Of a stretch of DNA of 64,000 nucleotides, positions 28,769-37,632 are shown piece after piece; position 1 is the stretch's first letter; each line of letters begins with the position of its first letter. Location: the NCBI RefSeq assembly GCF_000304475.1, contig NC_018949.1, positions 372,001-436,000 of the forward strand. The letters run 5' to 3'. Source of the DNA: Kazachstania africana CBS 2517. Taxonomy: Eukaryota; Ascomycota; Saccharomycetes; Saccharomycetales; Saccharomycetaceae. The notes beneath the pieces were generated by a model. It was not told the origin of the DNA. It saw only the letters and a list, made by a program, of their open reading frames with translations, and made no database searches. Both the position numbers and the translations under genes were made by a program.

Positions 28769-29047
28769 ATGTTGTTTAAGCCATTTTTCAGCGCACTTTT
28801 CACCATGGGGTCGTCTGTTGTTAGAAGAGAATCTCCGACCCTTATCATAGCTAGAAATCTGATGAAAACTCATAAAGGTACGGCTAAAAGATGGCGGAAG
28901 ACAGCTAATGGGTTCAAAAGAGGCATTGCTGGAAGGAATCATGGGAATGGCGGGTGGTCCCGACGTTCTTTGAAGTGTTTGACCGGTAGGAAAACCGCAA
29001 CTCCTTCTCAGGCCAAACGTTTGAAACGCTTACTCCCCTTTGGCTGA
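28769..29047 (+). CDS. Mitochondrial large-subunit ribosomal protein bL35m
   Basis: This 92-residue protein is the mitochondrial homolog of bacterial L35. The conserved block KTHKGTAKRWRKTANGFKRG (34-53), AGRNHG, and the C-terminal KRLKRLLPFG are diagnostic. The first 33 residues are hydrophobic and basic with no acidic residue until RRESP, fitting a mitochondrial targeting signal. An alternative start at Met13 (28805) is possible. The S. cerevisiae ortholog YNL122C has 115 residues. Gene order NCS2 - bL35m - NMA111 matches YNL119-YNL123 apart from missing genes. A perfect Puf3 element lies 19 bases after the stop. Confidence 0.92.
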   Translation: MLFKPFFSALFTMGSSVVRRESPTLIIARNLMKTHKGTAKRWRKTANGFKRGIAGRNHGNGGWSRRSLKCLTGRKTATPSQAKRLKRLLPFG

Positions 29048-29065
29048 TGGTTCTACTTCTGCCAC

Positions 29066-29075
29066 CATGTAAATA
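29066..29075 (+). promoter_or_regulatory. Puf3 site in bL35m 3' UTR
   Basis: CATGTAAATA matches the Puf3 consensus CNUGUAHAUA exactly, 19 bases downstream of the bL35m stop codon on the sense strand. Puf3 controls stability and localisation of mRNAs for mitochondrial ribosomal proteins. Confidence 0.75.
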
Positions 29076-29197
29076 TTCCAATATGTCAAAAACAGTAGCG
29101 TAAAAGAGCTGGGCTCCGAAGATAAAAACGTCTATTAATTTATATAAAATTATTTTACAAAAGCGAATTATTCATTTCTCGTTGTTGTTGTTTTCTT

Positions 29198-32164
29198 TCA
29201 TTTAGTAACCTTTTCCTCCGTCTTGTTATGTTCCAATTCGATCCATGCGTTAGTCATCTGATTCTTGGCCAGTTCAGCGGTTGGGAAGTAGTGATAATTT
29301 GTCTTTAGAGAAATAGCAAATGGGACATTATCAAATGTCATCAGTCTCATCTTACAATAGCTGTTATTTGGAATTTGTTTCACAGCAGTTAAAAATGACT
29401 CTAAATCGGGAGTTTCTACTTCATTGACATGTGTAATGAAATTCGTAGTGGAAATACCGTACTGGACAGCAGGTGATGATTCACCTCTGAAAGTACAGTA
29501 AACACCCTTAGGAACATCAATCATTGCCTGGCGCACAGCATGATGAGCTTCTTGTAATATACATCCTGCAAATATAACAATTCTACCCGTTTCTTTCACC
29601 ACAATTGTTTTCACGTCCAAGTCAAGTATTTTCCCGTCACGTACCACTTTGAATCGTAGCACTGGGGATTCCTTCATATCTTCTAAAGACGTTATGACAC
29701 CACTTAATTGGCCCATTTCTGTAACTAATTTATCATTAACAGATAAAATCACATCACCAGTTTGTAACCTCACAGTTTCAGTCGTGTATGAGACTCTGGT
29801 AACTGACATGAATTGCAGTCTGTTTTGGGATGCTTTTTCCATACGTTCAATCCATTCTTCAGGAACACCCCTGATTCTAGCATTTAAAACAGAAATAGAG
29901 CCGAAGCCAGCATCAACAATATTGACAACGGGCTTACCGCCTCGTTTAAGAATATCAATAGTTGCTCTGCAGTCTGTAATGTCCAAACCCATTAAATAAA
30001 TCTTTTCCTTACTTTCTTGTCTTTCGCCAAGAAATGCTAACCATAAAGCCCTCACAGTGCCATCTTCATCAGTTAAAATACCAGAATTACACTTGGTACT
30101 GACATTGGAGTCTATTGAAATAGCTTCTAAATTGGTGGCTCTGTATCTTGGGATTATGTTACTAGGAATACTGACAGAAGAAATATCGGTGACGACAGTT
30201 TCAGAAGTCACCAATCTATTATTATGGGTGAAACCAACAAATTGAGCTTTATCACCTCTTTTCATTCTCTTGTCAGATAGTTTTGCAGAAATTGTATCAG
30301 CCTTCACCAAAGATGGATCATATTTGACAATCACATAGTTTTGAGTTGGATGTAAAAATTCAACAGTAGCTGGAAGAACGACAGAGTCTGCGATAGTGAC
30401 AAAACAATCCAAACAATCATGTGGCACAACTCTTCTGGATACTATAACATAACCGTTGTCCGCATCAATAATCAAACCAGAAGCCTTAAAAGACTCGGCT
30501 GGAAGAGAATCTAATGGAACAGTAGCGATTGAACTTACCATACAAAGAGAATGGGACAGGTTAGCTATATTGGCATTGCTCGTTGGGATATCTATAAATT
30601 TGGCACTGTGAGACAGTAAAGATTCAGGAGAGAGAGGTTCAGCAACATTCTTGTAATCCCAGATACCTGTAACGTCATTTCTTTCATAAATTCTAAATTC
30701 GTTACACCAGTGACGATCAATATAAATAGAAGTGACATTTGGAGAATGTTGATCCGTGAGGTGATGGTAACGTACAGTGACTCTCTTACGATCAGGAATT
30801 GTCTTCATGATTTCTATGAATGTATTTAAATCTGGTGTTTCCTTATTATCTATGGTATCAATGATCCAACCAACTTTCTCCTTATTATCGAAATTAAAGG
30901 AACCGGACGCACTACTGACAAATACACCCTTCACTGGTAACGCATAACATCTAGCCATTTGATAGGATAATTCATTAAAAGTAGCACCACAAACTTCTAC
31001 GAAACGACTTGGGGTAATTGCATGAAGATCGCCAACGTTACACTTAATTGTATGATCAACACCACCACGCTGAATTAATATATTAACCTCTTTTCCCACG
31101 CTATTATCAAAAATATCATCAACTTGAACAAATGAAGAAATATTTTCACCATTGATAGATATCAGAGTATCACCTTCTTTAATTAGTTGATCCCCAGGTC
31201 CTTCCCTTAGAATAGTTTCTGCTACAAGTAAACCAATATTTTCTGGGAAGAGCTTGCGCGCAAGGGCTTCTCTATCGGAAGTTAAACCTAGTCTTCTACA
31301 TTCGTCATACGGCTTTAGGAGCCACTGTACTTGGATTGTACCTCTAGTAATAGGTTTATCCGCCTGCACGCATTGTAGTGCCCTTAGTACTCTATTTAGA
31401 GGTAAGAAGAAGTCAGTAGAAGCTTCGGTAGAACCACCAGCTTGTAAAGCAACTACGTAACCGTCAATATTCACAACAGGAGACCCACTTGAACCACCAG
31501 ATGCCGATGCGGCAGCCTGAATATATGAGGTGTTGAAATCATTATATGTCAACTCACCATAATCCGGAGCATTCCTGTCTAATCTACTGATAAATCCAGA
31601 AAGGATACTTAATTTCTCACCGGCATCATTACCTACCACTCTAATCTCAGAACCAATTTTAGCCAAAGATGGTTTCAATTCTAAAGCTTGAATCTTCGCA
31701 TATCTTATCTTTTTTGGGTCAAATTTTAAGAAGCCAAAATCATGTACTGGATCTCTATATATTGGAATAACGTCACATTCTTCGTGATTATCAAAGACCA
31801 CGTACCCTACAAAAGGACCTGGTCCAACAACGTGTCTGTTAGTCAATATAATACCAAGTTCAGAGTCCACCACGAATCCTGTAGCTTCTGAAACTAATGC
31901 AGGTTCACAATCAAAGGGAGTTACCTGAGCAAAATGAATAGACACAACCGACTTTACCACTGAAGAAATAGTATCTTGCCATTTCAAATAGTTCTCAGAA
32001 TCTTGTATAGTACCAACGGTATCTATTTGAATGTGATTTTCATCGTCGGAATAACTCATTTCGTCTTCTAAGACATCACTCACTTGTCTTTGCTTTTTGA
32101 TGGTGTCATATCCTCTTTCATCCACGCTACTACGCTTCTTCTTATCGACTGTCATTATGACCAA
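29198..32164 (-). CDS. NMA111: HtrA-type serine protease Nma111
   Basis: The 988-residue nuclear HtrA/Omi-like protease has been linked to heat-stress apoptosis and lipid homeostasis. It has a trypsin-like domain with the triad His in NRHVVG (about 112), Asp in PVHDFGF (about 142) and Ser in SGGSSGSPVV (about 227), followed by PDZ domains and a second, degenerate protease-PDZ half that lacks the triad, as in the fungal family. A basic, NLS-like N terminus includes VDKKKRSS and KKQRQ. The start could be Met1 (32164) or Met4 (32155); Met4 (MTVDKKK) resembles the S. cerevisiae start better. Length is nearly that of S. cerevisiae (997). The promoter carries two PAC boxes and an RRPE. Confidence 0.96.
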   Translation of the reverse strand: MVIMTVDKKKRSSVDERGYDTIKKQRQVSDVLEDEMSYSDDENHIQIDTVGTIQDSENYLKWQDTISSVVKSVVSIHFAQVTPFDCEPALVSEATGFVVDSELGIILTNRHVVGPGPFVGYVVFDNHEECDVIPIYRDPVHDFGFLKFDPKKIRYAKIQALELKPSLAKIGSEIRVVGNDAGEKLSILSGFISRLDRNAPDYGELTYNDFNTSYIQAAASASGGSSGSPVVNIDGYVVALQAGGSTEASTDFFLPLNRVLRALQCVQADKPITRGTIQVQWLLKPYDECRRLGLTSDREALARKLFPENIGLLVAETILREGPGDQLIKEGDTLISINGENISSFVQVDDIFDNSVGKEVNILIQRGGVDHTIKCNVGDLHAITPSRFVEVCGATFNELSYQMARCYALPVKGVFVSSASGSFNFDNKEKVGWIIDTIDNKETPDLNTFIEIMKTIPDRKRVTVRYHHLTDQHSPNVTSIYIDRHWCNEFRIYERNDVTGIWDYKNVAEPLSPESLLSHSAKFIDIPTSNANIANLSHSLCMVSSIATVPLDSLPAESFKASGLIIDADNGYVIVSRRVVPHDCLDCFVTIADSVVLPATVEFLHPTQNYVIVKYDPSLVKADTISAKLSDKRMKRGDKAQFVGFTHNNRLVTSETVVTDISSVSIPSNIIPRYRATNLEAISIDSNVSTKCNSGILTDEDGTVRALWLAFLGERQESKEKIYLMGLDITDCRATIDILKRGGKPVVNIVDAGFGSISVLNARIRGVPEEWIERMEKASQNRLQFMSVTRVSYTTETVRLQTGDVILSVNDKLVTEMGQLSGVITSLEDMKESPVLRFKVVRDGKILDLDVKTIVVKETGRIVIFAGCILQEAHHAVRQAMIDVPKGVYCTFRGESSPAVQYGISTTNFITHVNEVETPDLESFLTAVKQIPNNSYCKMRLMTFDNVPFAISLKTNYHYFPTAELAKNQMTNAWIELEHNKTEEKVTK

Positions 32165-32235
32165 AGAGTCAGTTTGGATTTCTATCGAAGCATTCGAAAC
32201 TACGTAAATATAATGATGGACTTTTCAATCTAAAA

Positions 32236-32318
32236 AGCTCATCGGAAACTTTTGATATTCAAAAAATTTTCAGAACCTCGTTATTAACGATTCCATTATA
32301 TAAGAACTGAGATGAGCT
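32236..32318. promoter_or_regulatory. PAC-RRPE-PAC cluster upstream of NMA111
   Basis: Reading on the plus strand: AGCTCATCG at 32236-32244 (PAC, reverse), AAAAATTTTCA at 32262-32272 (RRPE, reverse) and GAGATGAGCT at 32309-32318 (PAC, forward). They lie 72-155 bases upstream of NMA111, within the 231 bases between it and the 3' end of NAF1. Confidence 0.65.
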
Positions 32319-32395
32319 TCATATATGAGATAAACTTGTAGATTAATGATTGGAATGTTCATCGAAGATATATACATGCATATTTAGAAGCTGGT

Positions 32396-33811
32396 TTAAT
32401 ATGGGGGAGCGTCATTGTGGGGAGGTTGGCTCCCGGTGGGATGGTTGTGCTGTTGTGACTGCTGCTGTTGCTGTTGCATTAACAGTTGATGTAGTTGGTA
32501 TACTTGCTGCAAGTTTTGTTGTTGCTGCTGCGGTTGAGGTAGTGGTGGTTGCAGTCCGTTGTACTGACCGTGGGGAGGTAGCGATTGACCCATGTGAGGA
32601 GGTTGATTTGGAAAGTGTTGTTGGTATGGATATTGAGGTTGTGGAGGAATGAACTGGTTTGCCATAGGCATTGGTTGTTGGCCATATGGATTATTGAATT
32701 GATGCAGTGGTTGTTGAAATGGCGGCATTGGCATGGATTGTTGCTGGTATGCATTATATGCTGGCTGTTGCAATGCTGGATGATTATTGGACGAGTGTTG
32801 GTAAGTTTCTTGTTGTCTATTTGGAATTTGGTTACGATGCGTTTGATTTGATTCACGATTATTACGTGACTTATAACCATGGGACACCATGCCCATCGGA
32901 GGTTTTATTTGAGGGAGGTTAGAACTGTTATTCCATGAAGCTTTAGGTTTCTTAGCCTGCGATTCAACATTCTTACTGCTGGAACCAGTATTTTTTTTTC
33001 TTTTCTTATCAGCCTTTTTCTTCTTTTTAAATAAAGCCTCCTGTTCATCATCAGAGAACTCTTGTTCTTCTTCAGGTAGTTCCTCATCAAAATTATTAGA
33101 AGCATCTGTACCTTTGAAACGTTTTAATTCAAAAGTGTCCACCCATGTAGCGTCAGCTACAACAATATATACCTTTTTGCCGGTATTTTCTTCGACCAGC
33201 TTTTTAATGTCAGTTCTTGAAGATTTGAAACTGACACGATAGAATGGATTTTGTAATGGACCAAATACTTCGCTTAAAGTTCCTATAACGTTACGATCTT
33301 CCAAACAGAATATTGATCCTTCCTTTAAGACCCTCCTTTCACCAGACATATTGGAATGGATAATGACATTATTCTCAAAGAGTGACTGAATGGAACCGGC
33401 TTCTGAAATATTAGTGTTAGGATCCACTTTATAATCATCAGGTATCTCAATAAGGGGCTCTTCAGTCAATTCGTGCTTGGACCTGATAGGACCAGATGCG
33501 CCAGCCTCTTCTTCTTCTTCTTCTTCCTCTTCTTCATCGCCCTCAACTTCCTGGTCACCCTCTACTTCAGAGTCGTCGTCACTACTCGACTGTTCTTCGC
33601 TAGAATCATCACTGCTCTCATCGGTCCCACTTGAGGAATCGACCCTCTCCTCGCTGTCTTCGGATAAAACTTGTTTGGAATCTGCGATGACCTTTCCAGA
33701 TTCGCTATCACTATCACTAATCTCATCAACGTCAATATCATCCTTCGGAAGCTCCAAATTTAAAACCTCATTTTTATTCTGTAATGCTTGACTAAATAGA
33801 TCCTCAGACAT
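32396..33811 (-). CDS. NAF1: H/ACA snoRNP assembly factor Naf1
   Basis: The 471-residue RNA-binding protein loads onto nascent H/ACA snoRNPs with Cbf5 and is later replaced by Gar1. I start at 33811 (MSEDLFSQAL), which matches the yeast family N terminus; the frame is open to an ATG at 33820. An acidic Ser/Asp/Glu region (20-110, with a Glu run at about 99-108) precedes the Gar1-like core (about 155-245, with EGSIFCLEDRNVIGTLSEVF and KKVYIVVADATW). A Lys-rich stretch (KKKKKADKKRKK) follows, and the last 170 residues are Pro/Gln/Asn-rich with poly-Gln runs. S. cerevisiae Naf1 has 492 residues. The promoter has a perfect PAC box and an RRPE, as expected for ribosome-biogenesis factors. Confidence 0.94.
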   Translation of the reverse strand: MSEDLFSQALQNKNEVLNLELPKDDIDVDEISDSDSESGKVIADSKQVLSEDSEERVDSSSGTDESSDDSSEEQSSSDDDSEVEGDQEVEGDEEEEEEEEEEAGASGPIRSKHELTEEPLIEIPDDYKVDPNTNISEAGSIQSLFENNVIIHSNMSGERRVLKEGSIFCLEDRNVIGTLSEVFGPLQNPFYRVSFKSSRTDIKKLVEENTGKKVYIVVADATWVDTFELKRFKGTDASNNFDEELPEEEQEFSDDEQEALFKKKKKADKKRKKNTGSSSKNVESQAKKPKASWNNSSNLPQIKPPMGMVSHGYKSRNNRESNQTHRNQIPNRQQETYQHSSNNHPALQQPAYNAYQQQSMPMPPFQQPLHQFNNPYGQQPMPMANQFIPPQPQYPYQQHFPNQPPHMGQSLPPHGQYNGLQPPLPQPQQQQQNLQQVYQLHQLLMQQQQQQSQQHNHPTGSQPPHNDAPPY

Positions 33812-33899
33812 TTCAAACAACGATATATTGCAGACGGTTGTCAGGTTTAATATGTGCCAGATCTAGTACTAATATGCCTAACATATAGTCAGAAAATTT

Positions 33900-33927
33900 G
33901 CGATGAGCTTCAAAAATTGAAATTTTT
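33900..33927 (+). promoter_or_regulatory. PAC + RRPE in NAF1 promoter
   Basis: GCGATGAGCT (33900-33909) is followed 8 bases later by TGAAATTTTT (33918-33927). The closely spaced pair is the typical ribosome-biogenesis promoter signature and lies about 90 bases upstream of the NAF1 start codon. Confidence 0.75.
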
Positions 33928-34555
33928 ATTCGCACGGTATCACCCGGTTTTTGTGGCTTTTGTCGAAGGAGTCTGTGGCATTGACAGACGAGAGAGTGTG
34001 GCATTACAACAGGAAGAGAACAGCACAACCAGAAGAGATCCATAATAGGAGCACATTCGTATGCCTTTCTTGGTGGAACACCACGGGATATGGTCTCATA
34101 TTAATCGTTCTGCATTGTGAAAAGTGCCAAGGAAACATTTGTATGGGAGCCTCATCTTATGACACAGACAGAAAAAGTCAGTGTGCAACTCAAGCTTCTT
34201 CTCCAATACGTAAAATTGTCTCCAATACGAATTGTTCCCTATGTTCTTCATTATATCTGCAACACTAAGAATTTCTCCCAGCTAGAATAGCAGAATGTAT
34301 GGAACTTATTCCGTCGCTCCAAGAAATGCTCTGCCGTTAGTAACGAGAGCTACACAAGATTCAGTAAAACCAGTTTGAAAGGCAATCCAGTGTCCCAATT
34401 AGAAACTGGAACTATATTCCACATAGAACAAAGCATAGTACTATTAAGGAACACTTGATGATATTTTCTTTGCTCGAGGTACAGATGGTCGAGCAATCCT
34501 CTGGACGGAACACTGGCCGGACTCGAAGGCCAAAACAGATCTCCACACTCCCATT

Positions 34556-34584
34556 GCAATTGGCCGCCGGACGCCGCCAATTGC
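34556..34584. repeat. 9-base inverted repeat with GC-rich centre upstream of ESBP6a
   Basis: Arms GCAATTGGC and GCCAATTGC flank an 11-base centre. The block CCGCCGGACGCCG inside contains zinc-cluster-type CGG/CCG triplets. It lies about 230 bases before the transporter start. Confidence 0.5.
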
Positions 34585-34811
34585 ACTTCTGTTCATCTTG
34601 TCATCAGCCACAGGGCTCATCTTCGTTTTGAGTAATTAAATGTGACTAAGCAGGGTTCCCGGTTAAAAAAATTTGGTGATTTCTGTAACCAGGGCAAGAT
34701 GCTCCAATTATTATAAAGTTACTGGAAGCTGGTGAAGGAGATCGATGCTGTAACAGTATTTTTCTCTTCATATACTGATATATTTAATTTGCGGGCATAT
34801 ATAGGAACGTA

Positions 34812-36752
34812 ATGGTTTCTACAGTGTCATCTATTACTAGCAATTCTAGTTCATCTTCAGGCACCAGGAGTATTTACACGGAGGACATCGATTCAGTGGT
34901 CTCTGAAAATAATCATAATGATGACACACTCATAGTGATTAATAATGATAATAGTCACGTTACAAGAATAAGGACTAACCATTCGATGGTTTCAAAAACA
35001 TCATCTTTGGCCAGAACGATTACAAAAACTGCGAGTCAGCTCAGGCACGCATTACAGGACGATAACAAACAGGATATATCAAATTCACAAAATGTAGAAG
35101 ATGTATTACGATATAGATTTGATGTAGGTGATGCGCTTAGACTACATTCTAATGAAGAACAAGGAACTAGCGAAATTGCCGTTGGAGATGCGAGACAACT
35201 GCGACATACCAAAGAAGAAGGGCAAAGTGAGTCTGATTTAGAAAATCTGTCCACTCACGATGACAAGGAAATTGGTGAAACCATAACAAAAGTCTTTACA
35301 AATAAGTCTACAGGTCAAGTCGAATTACCTCCCGATAAGGGTTATGCCTGGGTCATTGTATTTGCGACATGGTTAATGATGTTCAATACATGGGGATGTA
35401 ATTCAGCTTTCGGGGTGTTCCTGGCTCATTTCTTAAGTACCGACTCTTACCCTGGCGCTACTAAGTATGATTATGCGTTAATTGCAGGGTTGACCGTGGG
35501 AATAGGTCAAGGGTTTTCTCCAATTGCAGTGCTTCTATCGAGAATATTCGGTATGAAGCAAGTAATGTTTATTGGATCCATACTTTATCTAGCGGCTAAT
35601 ATCTTGGCTTCTTTTACCACTAAATTATGGCAACTTTATGTCACTCAAGGTTTTCTTGTGGGCCTTTCAATTGCGTTAAATTTTGCTCCAGGAAATACTC
35701 TACTTGCTGGTTGGTTTCTAAAGAAACGTGCTGTAGCTCTGGGTATTTCTTTCTTTGGAACTGGTGCTGGTGGTGTCGTGTTTGGTTTAGCCTCTAATAA
35801 GATGATTCAAGATGACGGTAATGCCAGAAGGTGCTATAGAATGCTAGCAATTGTAACAACGGTATGTCTTTGGATTTCCATAGCTCTAGTGAAGCACCCG
35901 AAACCTGTGAAACCTACGGGAATCAGATCCATGAAAGCAGTCAAGCGTGAATTCAGTATCTTGTTTTCATGGAAGATCATGACCTCCGCAACAGTGTTAC
36001 TAATTGCTACATGGTTTATGTTAGCCATCTTAGGATACAATATTATGGTTTTTACTATGGCCGCATATGCAGAATCCAGGGGCATGACAGCACATCAGGG
36101 TTCTTCATTGACGGCAATTTTAAATGGTGCTCAATCGATAGGTAGACCACTGATGGGTCTAATGGGGGACAGGTACGGAAGAGCAAATATCACGATTACA
36201 TTGACATGTGTTTTGACGATATATATGTTTGCATTCTGGATTCCAGCTCATACGTACGTCCAGTTGATTTTTTTCAATATATTAGTTGGTCTCTGTATTG
36301 GTGTTGCCAATGTGATGAATACAGCACTAATTGCAGACATGGTTGAGCCTGAAGATTTCTTGGGATCCTGGTCATTTGTTAATTTCTTCGGTGGGCCCTT
36401 CTTATTGGTGGCTGAATTGATTGCTCAAGCGTTAACAGATGCAAAATTGAAGAATAATCCTTACTTACATGCACAAATATTTACAGGATGCTGTTTCTTC
36501 TCGGCATTGCTTCTAATTATGGTGCTAAGGGAAAGGGCTGTCCGAAAGAAACTTGCGGCAAGACAGATCGAGAATGATAAACATTTGAGAGATTTTGAAG
36601 AAGATAACAAAGAAAATATTGATGATGATGATGCTGATGATGATGATACTGACCTAGATGTTTTGAAAGAGAGGAAAGTCAAATATGACTACATCTTAGG
36701 CACAGGAAAAAAGAAGTATTTTGCAAGGATGGCCTATCCCATTAAAGTTTAG
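34812..36752 (+). CDS. ESBP6: MFS monocarboxylate-porter-like protein, Esbp6/Mch3 type (copy a)
   Basis: This 646-residue major-facilitator protein belongs to the monocarboxylate porter group (MCH1-5 and ESBP6 in S. cerevisiae). A Ser/Asn/Asp-rich cytoplasmic N terminus (1-175) precedes 12 predicted membrane segments, starting with the family signature PPDKGYAWVIVFATWLMM near 176. Other conserved pieces are TWGCNSAFGVF, GWFLKKRAVALGISFFGTGAGG and GRPLMGLMGDRYGR. The acidic tail ends in ARMAYPIKV. S. cerevisiae Esbp6 has 673 residues. The yeast MCH proteins do not transport lactate or pyruvate in published tests, so the substrate is unknown. A second copy follows 880 bases downstream in the same direction; position before SPC98 matches YNL125C. 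Confidence 0.93.
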   Translation: MVSTVSSITSNSSSSSGTRSIYTEDIDSVVSENNHNDDTLIVINNDNSHVTRIRTNHSMVSKTSSLARTITKTASQLRHALQDDNKQDISNSQNVEDVLRYRFDVGDALRLHSNEEQGTSEIAVGDARQLRHTKEEGQSESDLENLSTHDDKEIGETITKVFTNKSTGQVELPPDKGYAWVIVFATWLMMFNTWGCNSAFGVFLAHFLSTDSYPGATKYDYALIAGLTVGIGQGFSPIAVLLSRIFGMKQVMFIGSILYLAANILASFTTKLWQLYVTQGFLVGLSIALNFAPGNTLLAGWFLKKRAVALGISFFGTGAGGVVFGLASNKMIQDDGNARRCYRMLAIVTTVCLWISIALVKHPKPVKPTGIRSMKAVKREFSILFSWKIMTSATVLLIATWFMLAILGYNIMVFTMAAYAESRGMTAHQGSSLTAILNGAQSIGRPLMGLMGDRYGRANITITLTCVLTIYMFAFWIPAHTYVQLIFFNILVGLCIGVANVMNTALIADMVEPEDFLGSWSFVNFFGGPFLLVAELIAQALTDAKLKNNPYLHAQIFTGCCFFSALLLIMVLRERAVRKKLAARQIENDKHLRDFEEDNKENIDDDDADDDDTDLDVLKERKVKYDYILGTGKKKYFARMAYPIKV

Positions 36753-37632
36753 TTACGTATCTTCGCCACTATATATTGATAACTATCTTTAAAAAGAATT
36801 TGTATATGTATCGATAATACCTGAGGTTTTTTACTGTAGTTTGTGTCCAGTATAATAACGGATTGAAAGATGTGTGGCATTTCAGTTGTCAATTTTAGGA
36901 AATCTCCTACATGTTACATTGCCACACTCCGAGGTCCCATCGCCAAGTGGTAATTTTCCCTGAAAGCGGCGCGGGCGAAAAGGTAAACCATAATTCTGCC
37001 AAGACTAGAGTTTCCCAAGAAAATCCCGCAGAGATCCGGTACGAGTTCAATTTTAAAGAAGCTCGACTGAATAGTGCCTGTGGCATCCCTAATTAGTGAC
37101 AATTAGTGATGCAAGCAGAATTATTCGTTTTACAGGTTCAATAAACGACTTCAGACTTCAGCGATGTACTACGTTACCGTCGGAAGTAGTATTGACCTAA
37201 TAGAGTGAGCCATTTTATCGCACATCATTCTCTGCGGTCGGGGTCGTCGTTGTGGCTAGTGAGCGCATTACATCAATACCAGCACATATACCTTTGCTTC
37301 GTGAATACCGGCCCACCATTTAACTCGAAATTTGGTTATGGCATTTGGAAGTCAGCATAACCTACTCTTCCGGGTAATGCCAAGACCTCTATTGTTTTTT
37401 TTTCAATTGCTTTTTTTCTTTTGTTTTTGCTCGAACATTTCTTTTTTCGTCTTAAAAAAGAAGCATTTCTCACCTTCCCGAGAACTGCCGTGTATTACCG
37501 TAAAGCAGGCAAAATAGCGCAGTTGCCTGCAGGAATCTTGTGAGATCACATGGATATATATATATATGAATATATATATATAACGAGTAGTCAGTCATTG
37601 AATTGAGCTTCATCTTGTAAACAATATCGCAA
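36753..37632. other. Intergenic region between the two ESBP6-type genes
   Basis: This 880-base region holds three TGTGGCA motifs (36873-36879 +, 36920-36926 -, 37079-37085 +), a direct repeat of AATTAGTGA (37091-37099 and 37101-37109), a Reb1-type CGGGTAA (about 37373-37379), T-rich tracts (37394-37445) and AT runs at about 37552-37582 just before the second gene. No gene is visible. Confidence 0.5.
37552..37582. repeat. AT dinucleotide runs before ESBP6b
   Basis: Two AT runs separated by GAAT lie 50-80 bases before the start codon of the second transporter gene and could serve as TATA element or form a small cruciform. Confidence 0.65.

Larger units (their letters stand above)
33812..34811. 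other. NAF1-ESBP6a intergenic region
   Basis: This 1.0 kb divergent region contains, on the NAF1 side, GCGATGAGCT (PAC, 33900-33909) and TGAAATTTTT (RRPE, 33918-33927). It also has two TGTGGCA motifs (33974-33980 and 33997-34003). On the ESBP6a side lie a GC-rich block with GGCC/GGCC arms near 34515-34531 and a 9-base inverted repeat with 11-base spacer (34556-34584). The short frames here have no protein-like features. No RNA gene was recognised. Confidence 0.5.

Noticed and set aside
32350..32652. 100-codon plus-strand frame opposite the NAF1 tail
   Set aside because: Antisense of Gln/Pro-rich codons; Val/Ala runs arise from CAA/CAG read in reverse.
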